Part shown: piece by piece, positions 6,455 through 10,588 of the stretch
How the letters are laid out: each line of letters opens with the position of its first letter
Numbering within the stretch: the first letter of the stretch is position 1
Source of the DNA: Actinomycetota bacterium
Lineage (GTDB): Bacteria; Actinomycetota; Thermoleophilia; Gaiellales; Gaiellaceae
Direction of reading: 5' to 3'
Assembly (NCBI GenBank): GCA_005885085.1
Contig: VAXY01000189.1
Location: forward strand, 1-10,588
Length of the DNA stretch: 10,588 nucleotides
The notes under the pieces: model-generated
Told to the model about the DNA's origin: nothing
What the model saw: the letters and a program-made list of their open reading frames with translations, nothing else
The model's database searches: none
Made by a program: the position numbers and the translations under genes

Positions 6455-7548
6455 GTGCGCGAGACCCCGGACCGGATCCGGCGGCTGCCCGAGCAGTACT
6501 TCACCGCTCTTTTGGCTCGGGTAGCCGCCGCGGCGGCCGAAGCGGGGGAGCCGCTCGTCGACCTCGGACGCGGGAATCCCGAGCTCGGGCCGCCGGAGCA
6601 CGTCGTTCGTGCGCTCGCCGAGTCCGCGGCCCGGCCCGACGTGCACGGCTACGCGCCGTTCGCCGGCCTCCCGGCGCTGAAGGAAGCGATCGCCGCCCGC
6701 TATCGCGAGGTCTACGGCGTCGAGGTCGATCCGGCTCGGGAGGTCGCCGTGCTACCGGGCACCAAGACCGGCCTGATGGAGTTCGCCCTCTGCGCGGTCG
6801 AACGGGGCGGGACGATCGTGTTGCCGGATCCGGGCTATCCCGACTACTTCTCGGCCGTCGCGCTCGCTGGCGCTCAGCCGGGCTCATTCTCGGGCTTCGA
6901 CGCACCGGCCGACGCCATGTACCTCAACTACCCGTCGAATCCGACCGCTGCGGCGGCTCCGGCAGGTGTGTTCGCGGAGGCGGTCGACTGGGCGCAGCGC
7001 ACCGGTGCGTGGGTGCTGCACGACTTCGCGTACGGGGACCTCGTCTTCGACGGCCGCCGGCCACAGAGCTTCCTCTCGGCCGAAGGTGCGCGCGACGTCG
7101 GGATCGAGCTGTTCAGCATGTCGAAGAGCTACGGCATGGCCGGCTGGCGGCTCGGGTTCGCGCTTGGGAGCGTGGAGCTGATCCGGAGGATCGAGAACCT
7201 GCAAGACCACGCGTTCGCGGGGATCTTCCGCCCCGTCCAGGAAGCCGGCATCGCGGCGCTGACCGGGCCCCAAGACTCCGTCGAAGAGCGTCGCGCGACG
7301 TATGAACGCCGCCGCGACCGTGCGCTGTCCGCGCTCGACGGTCTCGACGCGCGATCCGAGGGAACGTTCTTCGTCTGGTTCCGGCTCCCGGGAGCAGCCA
7401 CCGTCGAACGCCTGCTCGTCGAGCATCGCGTCGCCGTCGCGCCCGGTGAGGGCTTCGGCACACGCGGCGCCGGCTGGGCCCGGCTCTCGCTCGCGGTCAC
7501 CGACGAGACGCTCGACCGCGGGCTCGAGCGGATCGCCGCGGCGTTCGG

Positions 7549-7552
<4 letters not shown>
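6455..7552 (+). CDS. PLP-dependent class I/II aminotransferase
   Basis: The 365-residue fold-type I aminotransferase transfers an amino group via pyridoxal phosphate; the substrate is not determinable here. The PLP lysine is K224 in FSMSKSYGMAGWR. Other family residues are N162 (NYPSNPT), D190 and Y193 (LHDFAYGD), Y128 (PDPGYPDY), GTKTG (102-106) at the phosphate cup, and R343 (WARLSLA), which should hold the substrate carboxylate. The SMSKSYGMAGWRLGF block resembles the alanine/LL-diaminopimelate/aspartate aminotransferase branch. The start is GTG at 6455; no Shine-Dalgarno sequence precedes it, but TAGCAT (6443-6448) is a fair -10, so the mRNA may be leaderless. It diverges from the zinc-ribbon gene and overlaps the ileS stop by four bases, tail to tail. 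Confidence 0.93.
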
Positions 7553-10571
<3,019 letters not shown>

Positions 10572-10588
10572 CGTTTCGATTCTAGGGC

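Noticed and set aside
6425..6646. Upstream extension of the zinc-ribbon protein to a start at 6646
   Set aside because: The added 74 residues are antisense to the aminotransferase and lack conserved character; the zinc motif begins right after ATG 6424 with a good upstream Shine-Dalgarno-like sequence.

Overview
The window is GC-rich throughout, densely coded, with GTG and TTG starts and weak ribosome binding sites. From remembered resemblance of the proteins, not from a search, it looks like an actinomycetote of the Thermoleophilia (Gaiellales/Solirubrobacterales) type. No tRNA, rRNA, CRISPR array, insertion sequence or phage gene is visible. The coding content is mostly ordinary chromosomal housekeeping and signalling.

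Layout from left to right: the C-terminal half of an EamA/DMT membrane transporter (+, 1-521), broken by a small frame-changing deletion; a secreted CAP/SCP-domain protein (+, 597-1067); a minus-strand two-component operon of a 1117-residue four-GAF/PAS histidine kinase (1557-4910) and a single-domain response regulator (1081-1518). Next is a 307-base divergent intergenic region (4911-5217) packed with inverted repeats, then ispH of the MEP isoprenoid pathway (+, 5218-6162). A small zinc-ribbon protein (-, 6080-6424) overlaps the 3' end of ispH in antisense. A PLP aminotransferase (+, 6455-7552) diverges from it. A type 2 isoleucyl-tRNA synthetase (-, 7549-10571, frame open to the window edge) meets the aminotransferase tail to tail with a 4-base overlap.

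The kinase and regulator should act as one signalling unit with an unknown input and no DNA-binding output of its own. The other genes show no shared pathway.

I see no new multi-gene system. The best candidates for something undescribed are: (1) the ispH upstream region, with two mutually exclusive hairpins sharing one arm and a third hairpin that encloses the only Shine-Dalgarno-like sequence before a TTG start; (2) a GxHH signature in place of HxGH in IleS, a variant linked to mupirocin hyper-resistance; (3) two short 3n+1-base gaps of about 30 bases each, in the transporter and in ileS, which may be assembly errors but share a pattern.
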